Origin: Punica granatum
Lineage: Eukaryota > Streptophyta > Magnoliopsida > Myrtales > Lythraceae
Direction of reading: 5' to 3'
Assembly (NCBI RefSeq): GCF_007655135.1
Contig: NC_045133.1
Location: forward strand, 28,493,845 to 28,557,844
DNA: 64,000 nucleotides
Shown here piece after piece: positions 22,401-33,140 of the stretch (the stretch's first letter is position 1; every line of letters starts with the position of its first letter). Position numbers and translations under genes: made by a program. Under the pieces are notes generated by a model. That model did not search any database and had not been told where the DNA came from. It saw only the letters and a program-made list of their open reading frames with translations.

Positions 22401-23955
22401 CAAGGGAGGCGGGCAGCAGCTTGGGAACGCTTGAAGGGAGATTCACGGGGCGAGGAGGTGGAGTAGCACGCCGCATCAGTTCAAGGGGAAGCAACAGAAC
22501 AACAACAGTTGTAGCTCGAGGCGCTCGCGAACACGGACAAGCATCAGCAACGTCGAATAGCGACTACGGGGATGCACAAGCATGGAAGACTTCAACACCA
22601 GCAGCACGCAAGGAGCTGGAGCTGGAGAGAAAGAGAGAAGAGGAGCTGGCTGCCTTGTTGTGCAATGCAGTCCGCCCCCAGATCGAGTTTGAGAGTCGAG
22701 AAGTTAGTGGTGATGCCGATGGTGATGTTGAGCTGGTCTGTGGTGGGTGAGAGTTTGCGTGAGGGAGAGATCACCCGAGAGAAAGTGGAGGTGATCTGCC
22801 TGATTTTTCCATTTTTCTTTTTTCCGTTTTCTGTCTCTCCTGTTCTGTCTTCTGCTGCAGGTTGCAGAAGAAGGTGGCGTGAGGAAGAGGGGAAAGGGTG
22901 GTGTACACTCCACCTTGCTCTGCCAAAGCAGAAAGAGCAGAAAGTACAGGATTGTGACCAGCAGTACATCCGAAATTTTCTGAGCTGCTCATGAACATGT
23001 GGATCTTTCTGATATTTTTTCTTGATCCCTACACGAGTTAGGCACATCCTCGTAAAATTTGAAAATCGTTCAACCTCGAGAAGTACCCGAAACAATTTTT
23101 CTTCAATAGCTGGCCAAAAACGGAATATTTGGTTCTGATCTGTGAGGAAATCTCCAATTTTGTACTAATCTAGCCAAAAACATGTCTCATTTTACTTGAT
23201 TTTATGAATCTTCAGTGAATTGGGAATCCATTGACGTTGGCTATGCTTGAAAATACGAAGAATTGAATTTTTTATGGATTTTCTCCCTCGACTGGCAGAG
23301 TCTAGCCAGGTTTAACAGTTTCGGGCATGGTGCACTAATAAATTCATAACTCTCTCTCCATATTGAATCTTGGAATAAATGACCCATCAAATTAAATCTA
23401 GCTCAATTTTCTAGGTCAAGCATATGAAATTCACCCTTTTAGGTTCATGATTGATCGTGATATGATGCGTCGAATCCCATGCTCGAGCTGTTGTATTCAC
23501 TGTTTGGGCACCTCAGCTCCCACGAATTTTATCTCTTTACTCAAATGGGCTCTCGATGTGATTTTTGTGTTGAAATGTCCCCGACTCCCCAAACCTTGTC
23601 TAAAAATACCGAACTTGGCTCTAAGATCCATGAAGACAGTCGTTTTCACCGAATAAAATGATACAGAGACGTGATTTCCTCTTTGTCCACTGCCTTCGAT
23701 TCGAATATTGATAATTCGTGCCTTACTCTTCGGGATCAATTGTGTGCGCTGTAAAATTCCATATGTTGCCCTCGCCATTTTTTGTTAGAGCTCTGGAGTC
23801 CTAGTCGAGAGCGTTGCCGATGTCCTATCCTAGAGCCGATGGACCAAAATGGGGTGGTGACAGTAATAATTGTGTTGTTGACTTTTGTTGTATAATAGGT
23901 AGAGTTAAAGTTAAAATCTTAAAATCAAATTGCGAAATCAAACGGGCTGTTAATG
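19475..23955. mobile_element. MITE-like repeat serving as host of a nested LTR insertion
   Basis: The outer ends (gtgtttggttttaaagt at about 19475 and, reversed, cccgtttgatttcgcaat at about 23950) belong to one AT-rich repeat interrupted at 19707. The pieces rejoin across the insertion into the order seen in an uninterrupted relative at 26985-27262 (aaaaagtaat, then aattgtgttgttga). Confidence 0.55.
19707..23862 (+). mobile_element. Probable 4.16-kb solo LTR (Ty3/gypsy Tat/Ogre-like)
   Basis: The sequence starts TGTGCGGACCCG and ends GGTGGTGACA, and is flanked by a perfect 5-bp repeat GTAAT at 19702-19706 and 23863-23867. It is markedly GC-richer than its surroundings. I found no second copy of its start inside, no gag or pol, no primer-binding site and no polypurine tract, so it looks like one complete LTR left by recombination. 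A degenerate minisatellite with ggactga and ttgaaaagttc words spans about 21550-21970, a style known from very long Tat/Ogre LTRs. Lineage is inference. Open frames inside (for example 20280-20591 and 22421-22994) show no known domain. Confidence 0.65.
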
Positions 23956-23967
23956 CCTAATAAAAGG

Positions 23968-24175
23968 GTATGGGTAGTTCCACTGAGTATGGAACTTAGA
24001 ATCTCCTGGTCATCTGTCGGGAGCATGTGACACTGCGCTACAATATCTTTTTTTCGATTGTAAGGAATGTTTATGTCCTAATACAAGATTTGAAATATTA
24101 AAATTAAATAGAGAGGTACTAAAGTCTCATTGATAAGGATCGAACTCGAAACTCGTAGTTCCGAATACAAATAAG
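23968..24175 (-). mobile_element. Two adjacent minus-strand SINE remnants
   Basis: Read on the minus strand, 24045-23968 has A box tgtagcgcagtgt and a B-box region aagttccatactc but no 3' tail. The neighbouring segment, about 24175-24046, has the B-box word gagttcgatcc and ends in acaatcgaaaaaaag, the SINE family's 3' end. They are probably head-to-tail copies, both degenerate. Confidence 0.6.
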
Positions 24176-24229
24176 AAAGGGGATTTGGTCTTACACTAAC
24201 TTTTGATGAGGATTTAGCATTTTTGTTGT

Positions 24230-24260
<31 letters not shown>

Positions 24261-24469
24261 GCCAGATTTCCAAATGAGCCATATATGCGTGCGCATTTCC
24301 TGACCCGAGCAACTATTAAAATTTAATCTCAAACAACGAAAAGATTATATAATAACAAAATGTTGCAGCAACAAGAAAAAATATTCAGTTGTCATGCCTA
24401 TGCCATACAAAAGAAAACGGGGTAAAATAAAATAGAATTTGAGATATCTAATTTAAATAAGGAAAGTTC

Positions 24470-24600
24470 TTAGATGGTGTTAGGGTGACACCGCGTCACC
24501 CACCGTTGGATACCATAGTGCTCCGCGAGCCTCTCACAGATCTAAAGCGGGAGACGCAGAGTCATGGTGACACTGTGTCACTCAAGAAGCTCTATCTAAA
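24470..24600. repeat. Small palindromic repeat with gtgacac words
   Basis: Two imperfect palindromes, ggtgacaccgcgtcaccc near 24493 and ggtgacactgtgtcact near 24567, lie within an outer inverted pair (ttagatgg and ctatctaa). Possibly a very small MITE. Confidence 0.45.
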
Positions 24601-24739
24601 TAAGCATATATGTGTGTGTACCTAGGATTGAGTAAAGATGTGACTATGGGTCCGTCAGTATGAGAGGCCGAGTGTTGCTCATTTTCAGACACGCGGCCTG
24701 ATTCTTTTTTGGCCTTTTCCTTTTTTCCTTATTTTTCCT

Positions 24740-25425
24740 ATCTTTTGCGATGCATTTTATTTTCGGTCTACACTACCTATTATCTTAAAGTGTACTAGAT
24801 ATCGATTAATTTTCGAACAGGATTAGCCCATTTAACGGTAAATCTATCCAAATCGTTGGAATTCTCACCATCCACACAAAACTCAAATTCGAAACCTTGT
24901 ATAAGGAGAACAAGCTCCTAATCACTTGAACTAACTCACATTAGTGCTTTTGTTTTTCTTTTGTGCCATTTTCCATCTTTTGTGATGAATATTATTTTCA
25001 GTGTACACCACCTATTATCTTGAACCCTAATCGATCTCGATGAATCAATATTCGAGTAGGGTCAGCCTATTAAGGGATAAACTTCTCTAGAGCATGGGTT
25101 CTCTCTCTATACAGAAGACTCGATCTCGAAACCTACTTAAAGAGAACGAGTATCGAATCACCTGAACGAACCTACATTAGTTCCTCTTTCTTTCTTTTTT
25201 TTGCATTTTCCTATCTTTAGCAATTTATTTTATTTTCAGTGTACATCCACATATTATTAGGAAGACCGACGGACTCCAACAAATCCAGGTTTGACCCGGA
25301 TTGGTCCACTAAGGGTTTAACCTTTTCAAATTGTGAATTCTCTCAGTTCACACTATACCCAAAAATTTATTTAAGGGGAATAAGGCAAATCACTTGAATC
25401 AACCGGGATTGATTCCTTTTTATTA
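24740..25425 (-). repeat. Three tandem SINE-like units, minus strand
   Basis: Three diverged units of about 225 bases each contain, on the plus strand, a tttcagtgtac start, a gggtcagcc or ggattggtcc word, an aactcaaattcgaaacc-like B-box complement and a cacttgaa...ccaacattagt A-box complement, then a T-rich linker. On the minus strand each reads as a tRNA-like promoter. The family also occurs at 8085-8450. Confidence 0.6.
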
Positions 25426-25716
25426 TATTTAAGATAATATTTGGATATTCTAAAGAGATGATGGCATAAGGAGATGTAGGGTTTCTTGCTTTCAATTTGC
25501 TTTGATTTGACTCAAATGGTAAATTTAATTTTTAAAAGAGAATGGAAGAGAGACTGGAAGAGAACTAAAATGTTTTGGAATTTTTTTTAATTTTTATGTC
25601 TTGTTTTGTCGATTATAATACTTTGTGTCCACGTTATGAGCGGCGATATTTGCAGTTCTAAAATATTTACTAAGATAATTGTATGGTGATAAAAAATAAA
25701 TTGTTGACACATAATA

Positions 25717-26408
25717 TCTATATATACTAATAAAAAAGTACCTAAAAAGTAAAAGAGTCAATTGAATTAGAGATTGAACGTAAAATACATGTTAGTCATC
25801 CTAAAAGTTGCACCATTGTAAAAAGAGAAGAGAGCGACGTCAATGAAGGAGATAAGAGAAAGTAAAAATATAAGAGAAAAGAAAATAGAAGATATCGGAT
25901 AAATAGGTAACTAGATACACTGTGCGTTGCCCAAGAGTGCGAAATATTTCTAAAACTTAATTTACATGATATTCATGGTGAAACTCTTTTGTAAAGACAA
26001 CTTTCTAAAAATTGTTTTTAAAATTTATATGTTAGTCGGAAAATACTTTTTATTCAAATAAAATAAATAATATTATCTTCAATCGAGAAGTCTTTTTAAA
26101 TTTTTTAATAAAATAATTAAATGTCATCATAATTCAATAGATGATATTAGTTCCAACATCCGAAAAGACGATTAACAATGAGTTAGAATTCTAAAATTTA
26201 GATAATTTGGCCAAATCACTTCCTACGTCTTGGCTTCTATATATATTATAATGTTTGAACTTTTCTATTCTCAATCGAATGGTCCATATCGTTGCTATTT
26301 ATATAAATAAGTAAATATGAAAAATAATTATTGATTATAGATTTATCCAACAAAGTCGGGTAATGTAATTTTTCATCTCGCAGTATTGCGCGGATCAAAA
26401 TTTGCTAG
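25717..26408 (+). mobile_element. Non-autonomous Helitron
   Basis: It starts TCTATATATA after an A and ends CTAG (26405-26408) before a T. A hairpin CGCA-GTAT-TGCG lies about 10 bases upstream of CTAG. Inside, at about 25911-25935, the complement of a second Helitron 3' end (ctagatacactgtgcgttgccc) suggests a nested or inverted copy. No protein is encoded. Confidence 0.65.
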
Positions 26409-26750
26409 TTATTTATATATGTGGTGATGGAAAGTGTGTGATGAGATATCAACGTGGCGCTTTAGACACCAAACATAGGGTTATCTTATGTCATGCAAAA
26501 TTATGAATATGAGGTCAAGTGCGAGGGGGAAAAAAATTAAAGGAAAAACAGCTAGCAGCTCATAATTTTACGGGTACATGTATATCATGACAGTGGATCA
26601 GCATGAACCTGGTGTCCTCCATCGTCCGATGCGTTGCCCAACGCGGCCCCCACACGGATCTAACACGGGTGGGCTGAGGTAAGCGTGACCTAATATCATG
26701 TAAGGAGGTCCGCATGTATATATGTCGTGAAGCAATCATGAAATAATGCA

Positions 26751-26785
<35 letters not shown>

Positions 26786-26984
26786 TAGCCTCTCAAGAAC
26801 AAACTATAAAATAACATATATGCATATGCATATAAGCGGATCATCAATAGATCAATTGCATGCATCAGAAAAGTTCTTTTCCCATGCATATATATATATA
26901 TATGTAAATAAATCATTTCATCTGAAAACCTGATATAAATAAATAATGACTGGATTTCCCTAGAAAGAATCAAAAGTTAAGGTT
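26409..26984. other. Gene-free stretch with TA/CA microsatellites
   Basis: A TA run followed by ACAC (26747-26787) and a second TA run (26887-26903). No domain is encoded in the minus-strand open frame at 26560-26973. Confidence 0.5.
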
Positions 26985-27262
26985 GTGTTTGATTTTAGAA
27001 TTGAGTTTTGATTTTAATTGATTTGTAATGATTATGTTGTAGAATTATGAGAAAAATGATGAAAAAGTAATGAATAGTTTAAATAAAGTAATGATTATGT
27101 TGTTTAATTGTAAAAAAAAGTAATGAATAGTTGAAAAAATTTAATATTAAAAATTAAATTGAATAGTTAAAAAATTGAAGAAAAATAATAAAAAAATAAT
27201 TGTGTTGTTGAATTGAAAATTAATGGAGTAGAGTTAAAAAAAATTTGTGAAACTAAACGGCC
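26985..27262. mobile_element. MITE-like repeat, relative of the one at 19475
   Basis: The ends are gtgtttgattttagaa and, reversed, cgtttagtttcacaaa. The body repeats agtaatgaatagtt words and shares aattgtgttgttgaatt with the repeat interrupted by the solo LTR. Confidence 0.55.
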
Positions 27263-27392
27263 TGTCTCTAGAAGAATCCGTAGCCTGCTGCCGAAGTAAT
27301 TATGGTGCAGAGCCCAGTTACAGGACGGCCCAAAAGAATTGCCATGGAAGAAGTCCATCCAAGCATAATAATAGAAAGAACCCGCATAATAA

Positions 27393-28070
27393 TCTATCTA
27401 TCTATACATACATATAGTAAAATAACTTGAAAGTAATAAATGCAATTCAATTAAAAAATTAAAAAATTACAAATTACAAATACTATTTTCAAAATTATAA
27501 AAATAATGAAATCCTAATAATAAAATACATTATCTTTTAAACAATAATAAACAATTAAAATCACCATAATTATAAAATATTACTAAGGTAGCATATGATA
27601 TTAGAAAATAAAATCTATGACTAAAAATTGTAATGGACACTTCTAGTTTTATTAGAGTTATAAATCTGTTTTATATACAAACTTTGCTGATTATATTAAT
27701 AATATATTTTAGCATCATAAAATATAGTATACTAAACATATAGATAAAATAATAATAATAATAATAATAACAATAATAATAATAATTATTATAATAATTA
27801 TTATTATTATTGTTATTATTATTATATAGCATGTGAAGTGCACGGGACGATTAATTATAAAATTGTTATTGAATCGTTAAATTTACTTTCATTTTAACTC
27901 AAAATTGCTCTGATTTTTTCACAAATATTACTCTAATTTTATTGAACTTATTTTTTGAATTTATTTAATGATTGAAAATTGAAATTAATTTTTGTAAATG
28001 TAAATAATTAAAAAAAATGATAATCAATATATAAAAATTAACTTGTGCAACGCACGGGATAGAATACTAG
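27393..28070 (+). mobile_element. Non-autonomous Helitron with 3' hairpin
   Basis: It starts TCTATCTATC after an A (27392) and ends CTAG (28067-28070) before a T. A perfect short hairpin GTGC-AAC-GCAC lies at 28045-28055, about 12 bases before the end, the classic Helitron layout. The middle carries an (AAT)n then (ATT)n palindromic microsatellite at about 27750-27825. No coding capacity. Confidence 0.75.
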
Positions 28071-28139
28071 TATAGTAGTATATAATTAAATTTTATTTGA
28101 GTCGCAAGAAATGCCACTCAATGAATGTTCTTATATTAT

Positions 28140-28545
28140 TGTAATTGAAAATAGAAAAATTAATTTTAAATTTCTGAAGTTGAAATTCAAATACTACTTA
28201 AAGATATATTATCTATGTAATATAATCACATATAAATAAAAAAAATCAAATTTATCATGTGAAAATAAGGATTTTGATTGGAATATTTCAAAAAATGTGC
28301 AAAATAAAATTAATATATCTAAACGTGATATCTTCAATATATAACTGGAAAAAATAATTTTAAATTTCCGAAACTAATATTAAAATACTAATTAAATATA
28401 AATTATTTATGTTATATTAATCACATATAAAATAGAAAAAACCAAATTTATCATGTAAAAATAAGAATTTTGATTGCAATATTTCAATAAACATGCAATA
28501 TTGATATATCTAAACGTGATATCTTCAATATATATTTGTATTTAT
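28140..28545 (+). repeat. Two tandem units of about 190 bp
   Basis: Both units contain aaccaaatttatcatg or aatcaaatttatcatg, a gattttgattg word, and taaacgtgatatcttcaat, followed by tata. They lie head to tail directly downstream of the Helitron at 27393-28070. Confidence 0.7.
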
Positions 28546-29285
28546 TAACAATTTTTAGTATGTGTTGAATAAAATACTTAGTTACCTATACGTAGGATTT
28601 CAAAACAATATATAAGACATACTCTAATTCTAAGAATGAGGGTCACATAAAAAGTAAAAATTTAATTAATGAAAATAAGGATTTAACAATATAATATTTT
28701 AAAAATTGAGTTGGAATACTTGCACTTCTTATTTGTGAGAAAATTTGAATAATATTAATGATTAAACAAATATATCCAATTAAATAGGAAAATTGGCAGA
28801 AGACTTGCACTAAACTACTTAAAATTAGTTTAAGATATTAGATTTGTAATTCAAAATATTCAGTTATCATTGAAAGTTTTGATTATACTTAAAATGTAAA
28901 TTTATTTTTGAAAATTATGAATGATTCTATTAAAATAAAATCGTGCGTAGTATTATAAAGAACCAACATGCAATCTATTATAATATATAAAAGCTGACAA
29001 GTGCCTATGAGAGACCGTTATTCTAAAACCCTCAATTCATGCTTAATCTTCTTTTAGACTTTCGGATAATTTAATTTCAAGTGAACGAGCACAATGAAAA
29101 AGAGAGAGCCAAATAAATGAAGGCTCGCTCATTAAATTGAAATTGCAAGAAGACCCAACCCTTATCTTCCTCTCTTCAATTCCACATCAACATGCACTAA
29201 AGCAAGACTCAGAATTCTCGAATTTGGTTTGCGTCGGAGTAGAAGAAGAAAAAGAAAGAGAAGACTGCTATTGGATTGGTATTTA
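28546..29285. other. Gene-free AT-rich stretch
   Basis: No supported gene. A Helitron-like 5' end (tctattataatatataaaag, 28974) is present without a clear 3' partner. Confidence 0.4.
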
Positions 29286-29348
29286 GGGAAAGCCCCTGGT
29301 CGGGTCAGCCATCTCCCCTCCTCCCACTCTATTAAAAAACAAAGCGGG

Positions 29349-29393
<45 letters not shown>

Positions 29394-29425
29394 GGGGTAG
29401 ACCCGGATAGGGGCTTTCCCCTCGG
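29286..29425. repeat. Inverted repeat enclosing a 43-base poly-G run
   Basis: Left arm gggaaagcccctggtcgggt (29286-29305) pairs with right arm acccggataggggctttccc (29401-29420). Between them lies an uninterrupted run of 43 G at 29350-29392, followed by T and GGGG. The open frames here that encode poly-Gly or poly-Pro are artefacts of the run. Confidence 0.9.
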
Positions 29426-29429
29426 CCAA

Positions 29430-30038
29430 CCCCTCTTCCCAAAGGCATAATCGTTGGACTAAGTTGATCATGCCTAGTTGGTGGGGAAAGGGAAGAGGTT
29501 GGGGGCTCCCCGACTAGCCATTGTCCCTCCAAGTATGGTCGCCAAAGTCTAGCTACAACACCTGGGGGGCGATGGTCCGTAGGGGAGCATTATGCCCCCT
29601 CTACTCCCTCCCAAGTTCCTGCATTATATGTATTTACTATGATATTTAATTTCAAATTCAGAAGAATAATCTGCCATAACATTAGACTAAGTATAAATAA
29701 TGCAATAATAGTTTTGCAACCAATTGTAATATTCAGTATGAGATTATGCAATTGTCATTTATATAAATCAATTATAACTTAATTATATATATATATATAA
29801 TAATAATAATCTACATATTAGGTTATAACTCATGAATCCATCAACCTTTCTATTCTCCCATGTAAAGTATATACAGTCTCAAATTAACATGTTGGCAAAC
29901 TCTTTCAATTCTCTTACGCTGGATTAATTTGAAAAGTATTTATTGATCTCAAGTGAAGTATTGAAGCATTTATTGACTTCAAGTAAAGTTTACATATGTA
30001 TTAGTCTACTTTGCATGCATTGCGCATGTTGGTTTTTA
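29430..30038. other. Gene-free stretch
   Basis: GC-richer to about 29620, with ggggaag and cctcccaag words, then AT-rich. No gene supported. Confidence 0.4.
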
Positions 30039-30464
30039 GGATAAATTTCACTGGTCGTCAAAAAAGTTTTACAAATGTTTCAATATGGTGCAATTTTTTT
30101 TTTACTACTTGATGGTACAAAAATGTTTCAAAGTTATTTCAGAATAGTACAAACTGTCATCTCGCTATTGACGTCGTTAAACCGACGCTGATGGTGCAAA
30201 ATCGATTTTTGTGGGACGTTACATGATGGTGTAAAATGTTTTAAAGTTGTAATTTAATAGTACAAAATGTTTTACGTAAGTTACATGAAGGTACAAAATT
30301 TACAGATCTTGTAAAGGACGGCTTAACGGCGTCAATGGCGAGATGATGGTTTGTACTATACTGAAACAACTTTGAAACATTTTGTACCATCAAGTAGCAA
30401 AAAAATTTTTTTTTACCATATTAAAATATTTGTAAAATTTTTTGGATCACCGGTGCAATTTACC
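30039..30464. mobile_element. Foldback MITE related to 953-1654 and 49566-50042
   Basis: Ends ggataaatttcactgg and, reversed, ggtaaattgcaccgg are inverted. The arms pair through cttgatggtacaaa and its complement and the gacgtcgttaa / ttaacggcgtc words. A clean 9-bp target duplication could not be read. Confidence 0.7.
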
Positions 30465-31691
30465 AATTTTTTTTATTAATATAGCATTTTACTTTCTCAT
30501 TTATAATGTTAATGTATAAAATTAGTTTTATATAATAATGATTCATTTAATATTCTTAATCAATACAAAATGAAAACACCATTCTAATAAAATTGAAAGT
30601 TCGATATAGTTTTACTTCATAAACTTCATTATTTTATATTATATGTTATCTTAGTAAAATTTAAAATTTTTATAACGCTAATGGTTTATTGTCTACTTTT
30701 GATTAAAATGATATTGCACTTGTATTTCATTATGTTTGAATTGAAATTTGATATTCTTTATTTTTCTATATTTTTCAATTGCATTAAATAGTGATATTTT
30801 TTCTTGAAAGTCAATTTTATTATATATAAATAGATTGTATATAATTTATAATAATAAATTTAAATTATTAATTGCATTTATTAAAGACATTTAATAATAA
30901 TAATAATAATAGAAAGATAGACCGGAAGTTTGTAGCCGTGCCCTGGGTGCAATTTCTTGTCTAGTCTAGTATCAATGATAATGATAGGAAAGGACAGAAA
31001 CTTAGAGCAGGCCGAGCCCACCTTTCTTCGACAATAAAAATCCACATGGACTGGTTTTCGCACCCTCAACCCAGCCAGCAGTAGGCCCGCCCAACTCTCT
31101 CTCTCTCTGTTTTTTTTTTCTTCTCTCTCTTCTTCAGTCATTTCAAATTATTTCTTCTCTCGGTCTCAATTTAGAGTTTACACGAGAGCTACATGCAACG
31201 CGCATAATAAAAACGTGATATAAATCTACATCCGTTGACAGTAAATCTTCTTGCACGTCATTTTATACGGTTCTTATAAGTTGGTCTTTTAAAAATTTAA
31301 AAAGGAAAAATGTGACGAAAAACTGGAAAAAAGAATTTCTTTTTTGTTGAAAAAAATAAAAATAACTTTGTTTATGAGAAAGACTCACAGAGAGGAGTTG
31401 GGGGATGGGAATCACCGGGGGAAAAAGAAAGGAAATTGGAGAGAGGGAGTGGCCACGTGTAAGGAGGAGAGAGGTCTGTAGAGAAGAGAGAGAAAGGTAG
31501 TTATCTCTCAATTTACAACTTTGGCCATGGCATTATCACATAACTAAAAATAAAAATAATAGGAGATATTTAGGGATATAAGGTTATGTTTGTTTGAATG
31601 TAAAATTAAGTGCTAAATTTAAGTGCATAAAATTTAAGTGCCTAATGAATTAAGTAAATTTTATTTGGTGGGATTAATTCTGAAAACTTTA
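30465..31691. other. Gene-free stretch
   Basis: AT-rich, with an (AAT)n run at about 30892-30910, a CT run at about 31098-31110, and a moderately GC-rich patch near 31010-31100. No supported gene. Confidence 0.4.
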
Positions 31692-31942
31692 TTGTTGCGT
31701 TTGGTTTGTAAGTAATATTTTAAAATTATATTTTAATTTTGAAAAATAGTTTTATAAATAGTTATATATGGGGCGCACATTTTGACTTTGTATGAGTTAT
31801 TTTGTTTTGTTGTGGAAAAAAAAAGCGGTATAAACGGGACTCACCCTTTAACTTTGTATGAATCATTTTATTTTATTGTGGGCAGAATTAAGTTAAAGTG
31901 TGATTTTAAAATCACACTAACAAACCAAACAAAGCATATATC
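31692..31942. mobile_element. MITE-like repeat with gtttggttt ends
   Basis: Inverted ends tgcgtttggtttgtaagt and, reversed, gctttgtttggtttgttagtg. The interior holds a direct duplication: a word ttgactttgtatga and its near-copy ttaactttgtatga, about 65 bases apart. No protein is encoded. Confidence 0.55.
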
Positions 31943-31944
31943 AT

Positions 31945-32880
31945 TGAGATCTTAATTTCAAAAAGGTCACAAAATTTTTCTTCTTTCAATTTTTACCCCA
32001 ATATTTTTATTTATCTTTTTGAAAATTAAAAAAAAACTTACAAATCACAAAGAAATGGGAGAAAGGCAGTGGTGGCTCCCGATCCTGACTGCCACAGCCC
32101 TAATTGAGATTGCCGGCAATGTTAGAGGGCGCCGGCGACCTCATCTAAGCGACGATGGTCGAGATTAGGGCCACCACCGCCCCTAATCTTCCTCTCTCTC
32201 TTCGAAGATCAAAAGGAGAATGAGTCAAAATTGGATTCGGTAGGGGCTTCGTCGCTGGCCTCCACCAATACAGAAAAAGGTCATCGGGATCGGAGACCCA
32301 CCCCGCTGCAGTCACTCCCCAAAAATCCCAAAATTGGGTGGATTGAATTGCAAAGAATGTAAAAGTTAAGGGGTTTTTCTGTAGATATCGTATAAATAGT
32401 CCTAAATGAGCAAGCCTGAGAAAAAAATTAGGTTTATATCTACTTAATCATTAAGCATTCATTTCAATGAATCATTAAGTTAAGTCAATTTTTTTTTTAT
32501 GTTATCAAATAAGCTTAACTAAATGAAAAGGTTTTTGATTATTTAGTCGGAAAAATATGTGAATATGAAATAAGGATTAAGTGGAAGAGAATTGACTGAG
32601 TGGTAGAGTCGTGAAAACACTTGTTTCTTTCCTATTTTGGACCTTAACTCCACGGAGCGATTCGTACGACTTAATTTGAGTTATCGAACACAATCTAAGT
32701 TAATTTCGCCAGATAGCTGCCAAAAAGGAATATCAAGTTGTTACTTTATATAGCAGTATAGCTATTTATTTTCTTTTTACATAATAATTTAATAATAATT
32801 CTAGAAGAGAAAAAGGAAATAAAATAATAAAAATAAAAATAAAAAATAATCAAAGGAAATAAAAATAGAAATTGCCAACT
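31945..32880. other. Intergenic region upstream of the ubiquitin protease gene
   Basis: No gene supported. A GC-rich patch (32050-32330) has ccggcgacc and gccaccacc words reminiscent of 240-560. The proximal promoter of the downstream gene must lie near 32700-32950, but no clear TATA box stood out apart from tatata at about 32747. Confidence 0.4.
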
Positions 32881-32995
32881 GACAAATTAAAAGACACCTG
32901 CAGTTCCCCGGTTCGAAGAAAAATCGTTCCTGCCCTTTCTTTCTACCTTCCCTTTGGAAGGCGAGCGACGGAGAACGGAGAGGGAGAGGAGTAGG

Positions 32996-32998
<3 letters not shown>

Positions 32999-33030
<32 letters not shown>
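32999..33030 (+). repeat. GA microsatellite in the protease gene leader
   Basis: About 16 AG units lie 110 bases upstream of the start codon. The site is within the likely 5' untranslated region; GA tracts are common in plant core promoters and leaders. Confidence 0.9.
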
Positions 33031-33034
<4 letters not shown>

Positions 33035-33140
33035 GATCGTGGCTTCGGCCGGAGACCAGCGGGAGCCGTCTTCAGGAACGGAGAAGGCCGTGCAATGCGC
33101 GCTCTAGTGGAGGTGAGAGACAAGAAGCAGCAGGTCGTTG

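Noticed and set aside
22421..23095. Overlapping frames of 109-167 residues on both strands
   Set aside because: They sit in the same LTR; no domain, and frames on both strands suggest composition only.
29229..29532. Open frames encoding Gly-rich or Pro-rich proteins around the poly-G run
   Set aside because: They are produced by the 43-base G run; no flanking domain or codon bias supports a gene.
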